Shown here: piece after piece, positions 4,897 through 5,052 of the stretch
Position numbering within the stretch: position 1 is the first letter of the stretch
Layout: every line of letters begins with the position of its first letter
Assembly (NCBI GenBank): GCA_002701705.1
Contig: NZWU01000041.1
Coordinates: 1 to 5,052, forward strand
DNA length: 5,052 nucleotides
Reading direction: 5' to 3'
From: Gammaproteobacteria bacterium
Lineage (GTDB): Bacteria; Pseudomonadota; Gammaproteobacteria; GCA-002705445; GCA-002716945
Translations under genes and position numbers: made by a program
The notes under the pieces: model-generated
Database searches by the model: none
What the model saw: the letters and a program-made list of their open reading frames with translations, nothing else
What the model was told of the DNA's origin: nothing

Positions 4897-5052
4897 TTAA
4901 GATTTTAAACTATCTAAATTATTTTTGGCCAAAGTAAAATCTGGATCAATTTCAATTGCTTTTTTAAACATTTCTGAAGCTTTTTTCTCATCATCAATCC
5001 CTTTGTAGGCTATTCCTAAGTTGTTATAGACTTCCTTTGATTCCAAGTCCAT
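4897..5052 (-). CDS. TPR-repeat protein, C-terminal 51 residues only
   Basis: An open frame enters from the right edge and ends at a TAA at 4897-4899. The visible 51 residues contain a canonical tetratricopeptide repeat: V-Y-N-N-L-G-I-A-Y-K-G (8-18 of the visible part) followed by K-A-S-E-M-F-K-K-A-I-E-I-D-P (24-37), then a capping helix (D-F-T-L-A-K-N-N-L-D-S-L). The N-L-G-A-Y and A-F-A-I-DP positions match the TPR consensus well. The codon at the window edge is ATG, but it lies just before the repeat and is almost certainly internal; the gene continues beyond the window. TPRs mediate protein-protein contacts; the full domain layout and partner are unknown. It lies 114 nt upstream of the barrel gene on the same strand, and no terminator is visible between them. 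Confidence 0.85.
   Translation of the reverse strand: MDLESKEVYNNLGIAYKGIDDEKKASEMFKKAIEIDPDFTLAKNNLDSLKS

Overview
The window is a compact, AT-rich stretch of a diderm (Gram-negative) bacterial chromosome with very short intergenic gaps. It holds seven complete protein genes and two genes cut by the window edges. Three of them carry export signals and one encodes an outer-membrane beta-barrel of the inverse-autotransporter (intimin/invasin) type, which requires an outer membrane. The dihydroorotase and the deaminase behind it resemble proteobacterial, perhaps alphaproteobacterial, versions. The low GC and tight spacing would fit a free-living, possibly marine, streamlined proteobacterium, but this placement is inference. 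No RNA gene, insertion sequence, CRISPR array or convincing rho-independent terminator was seen.

Left part (1-879): a minus-strand pair, a DUF2905 membrane protein followed after 4 nt by the start of a secreted protein that runs off the left edge. It is divergent from a plus-strand RNA 2',3'-cyclic phosphodiesterase (ThpR/LigT family). A 66-nt shared promoter region lies between them, with back-to-back -10 boxes.

Middle part (894-3197): a minus-strand two-gene unit, dihydroorotase (de novo pyrimidine synthesis) and a TadA-like zinc nucleoside/tRNA deaminase, separated by 2 nt. A MerC-family small membrane protein is transcribed divergently. The 94-nt region between them contains an extended -10 promoter for dihydroorotase and a 10-bp palindrome inside a GG-N10-GC arrangement.

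Right part (3203-5052): a minus-strand cell-surface operon. A barrel-only inverse autotransporter with no passenger domain overlaps by one base (TAATG) a secreted Ser/Thr-rich protein with four cysteines and an internal repeat. The simplest reading is that the surface module and its membrane anchor are encoded as two separate polypeptides. This is the most unusual element of the window. The 3' end of a TPR-protein gene lies at the right edge.

The housekeeping genes are ordinary. The candidate undescribed system is the two-gene surface operon, and its functional link is inferred from gene order, overlap and shared export signals only.
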